Below, in pieces: positions 62,982 through 64,000 of a stretch of DNA of 64,000 bases. The stretch covers positions 2,666,001 through 2,730,000 of the forward strand of contig JAGVRJ010000002.1 in the NCBI GenBank assembly GCA_019059635.1, read 5' to 3'. Below the pieces are notes generated by a model. That model searched no databases. It saw only the letters and a list, made by a program, of their open reading frames with translations, and had not been told where the DNA came from. The stretch comes from Proales similis. Taxonomy: Eukaryota; Rotifera; Eurotatoria; Ploima; Proalidae. How positions within the stretch are numbered: position 1 is the first letter of the stretch; each line of letters begins with the position of its first letter. Made by a program: the position numbers and the translations under genes.

Positions 62982-64000
62982 ATGACATCGATCGGTGAAG
63001 AAGAGATCAACAGAGATGAAAGTGTAGAGATAGAAGAGGCAAAGAGGCAGATAGTGGAGGAGGTAGAGAAGGAGAACGTTGAGGCGAACGAGACAGATAC
63101 CAATATGAACGAAACAGCTAGCCCAGTGGAAGAGACGCCCGAGTCAATGAGCGCTTCGATTAGCAGCGATCTAAACCAAGAGATACTGCCACACGTCTCC
63201 TACGAACAGGAGATCAACCGTCTCCGGCAGTTGTTGGATAGTAAAAACCTTGAATGCTCAAGTCAAGAAGCTAGAATGAGCGAAATGGAGCTGAATTTCA
63301 AGTCGGAAATCGAAAAAATGCATCTTAACTTTAGCGAAAAGTTGGACGCCACGCTAAAGAAATTCCAGGAGGGACAAAAGGACCAGACGTCGTCGATGGT
63401 GATGAAGTACGCAGCAGCGGAGAAAAAATGCATCGACTTGAATAGGACGATTGAACTGCTCAACAGGAAGCTGAGCGATTCAAGCAAAGAAAAACAGCGT
63501 CTGAACGAACGCTTCGAAAAGCAGGCAATCGAAAAAGAGAGTCTTCGCGTTGACAATGAGAAAAAGATGCAAGAGATGATGACCTACCGGAAAGAGATGA
63601 GCAAAATCAAAGAACAGATGGTGGTCATGGACGCCAAGGAAAAAGCGGCCCAGTTGAAATTGAAAAACGAAGTCGAACAGCGAGCGAATGCGCAGGAAAT
63701 AATAAAAAACTTGAATCTTCAAATTGAAGAGTTGAAGCAACAACTTAAAAGCAAAGACGACTCTGGCGCAAGCGAAGAGCTGAAAGTCGAAAAAGACGAA
63801 GAGAAACAGGCAGCTGCTCAAGAAACTGCTTCGAATCGATCACTATCGCCGAGCAGTGCCCGCATCAGAGACGAAGAGAAAGAACGCATGAGTCGAGAAC
63901 TAGATGCTCTCAAGTCTCAGCTAAAAGACATGTTCGATCAACGGGCCAAACTAAACGAGCGAATCGCGTCTCTCGAGCAAGAGAGGGCCAGTTTGGATGC
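62982..64000 (+). CDS. CCDC186: CCDC186/CCCP-1-like coiled-coil protein, 5' part
   Basis: An open frame of 339 codons runs from the ATG at 62982 off the right edge with no stop or intron. After an acidic leader (about 90 residues, rich in Glu/Asp/Thr) the rest is heptad-repeat coiled coil. The segment 'DQTSSMVMKYAAAEKKCIDL' resembles CCDC186 wording (SMVMKYA.AEK). Known: CCDC186 (worm CCCP-1) acts with RAB-2 and EARP in dense-core vesicle biogenesis at the trans-Golgi. Other long coiled-coil proteins could look similar, so the assignment rests on that one block. The gene is truncated by the window end. Confidence 0.6.
   Translation, partial: MTSIGEEEINRDESVEIEEAKRQIVEEVEKENVEANETDTNMNETASPVEETPESMSASISSDLNQEILPHVSYEQEINRLRQLLDSKNLECSSQEARMSEMELNFKSEIEKMHLNFSEKLDATLKKFQEGQKDQTSSMVMKYAAAEKKCIDLNRTIELLNRKLSDSSKEKQRLNERFEKQAIEKESLRVDNEKKMQEMMTYRKEMSKIKEQMVVMDAKEKAAQLKLKNEVEQRANAQEIIKNLNLQIEELKQQLKSKDDSGASEELKVEKDEEKQAAAQETASNRSLSPSSARIRDEEKERMSRELDALKSQLKDMFDQRAKLNERIASLEQERASLD

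Overview
The window reads as nuclear DNA of a small-genome bilaterian animal. Nearly every gene I can reconstruct uses short spliceosomal introns (about 50-75 nt, GT-AG with a few GC-AG), and the gene content is animal: a GFI1/Senseless-type zinc-finger factor, a Fos/ATF3-type bZIP, a tetraspanin, a GPR107/108-type receptor, a NOX5-type NADPH oxidase, stomatin, NDRG, thioredoxins, Ly6/uPAR proteins, alpha-tubulin acetyltransferase and a 5S rRNA gene. Motile-cilium genes (CFAP77-like, a HEATR4-like HEAT protein, ATAT1) argue against nematodes and most arthropods. A compact spiralian or other micro-metazoan is plausible, but the phylum cannot be settled from the sequence alone.

Layout. 0.8-5.1 kb: three tandem, intronless, minus-strand kyphoscoliosis/transglutaminase-like genes, all with N-myristoylation-type starts. 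5.3-8.1 kb: a six-exon gene ending in a mitochondria-eating-protein (MIEAP) domain. 9.2-10.5 kb: stomatin. 12.4-13.5 kb: CFAP77-like, preceded by an RFX X-box. 14-14.8 kb: tetraspanin. 15.9-18.3 kb: GPR107/108. 18.6-19.6 kb: an unrecognised one-pass membrane protein. 20.1-23.0 kb: NADPH oxidase. 24.1-24.6 kb: a small gene with a PP1-docking motif. 25.4-27.0 kb: an MFSD4/NaGLT1-type transporter. 29.4-31.0 kb: bZIP factor. 31.4-39.7 kb: three tandem intronless genes of one helical-repeat family, one with an apparently intact TIR plus a SAM-like domain, one ending just before the TIR, one with a degenerate TIR. 40.5-41.3 kb: an intronless arylamine N-acetyltransferase. 43.8-45.4 kb: GFI1-type factor between two gene-poor stretches. 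48.3-54.1 kb: divergent HEATR4-like and ATAT1 genes sharing a 190-bp promoter with an X-box. 54.4-55.8 kb: two GPI-type Ly6/uPAR proteins. 56-57.1 kb: a small coiled-coil gene and a 5S rRNA gene. 57.6-58.8 kb: two thioredoxins tail to tail. 59.7-61.2 kb: NDRG-like. 61.5-64 kb: two divergent coiled-coil genes, the last a CCDC186-like gene running off the end.

The most system-like feature is the 31.4-39.7 kb cluster. Three paralogs share a duplicated helical module and differ mainly in the C-terminal TIR part: catalytic glutamate kept, TIR absent, or glutamate replaced. The layout resembles a SARM1-like NADase effector accompanied by non-catalytic partners or decoys. The kyphoscoliosis-like trio shows a parallel design: complementary domain pieces with a broken catalytic triad and membrane-anchoring N-termini. 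These functional readings are inference; the domain layouts and residue states are read from the translations.
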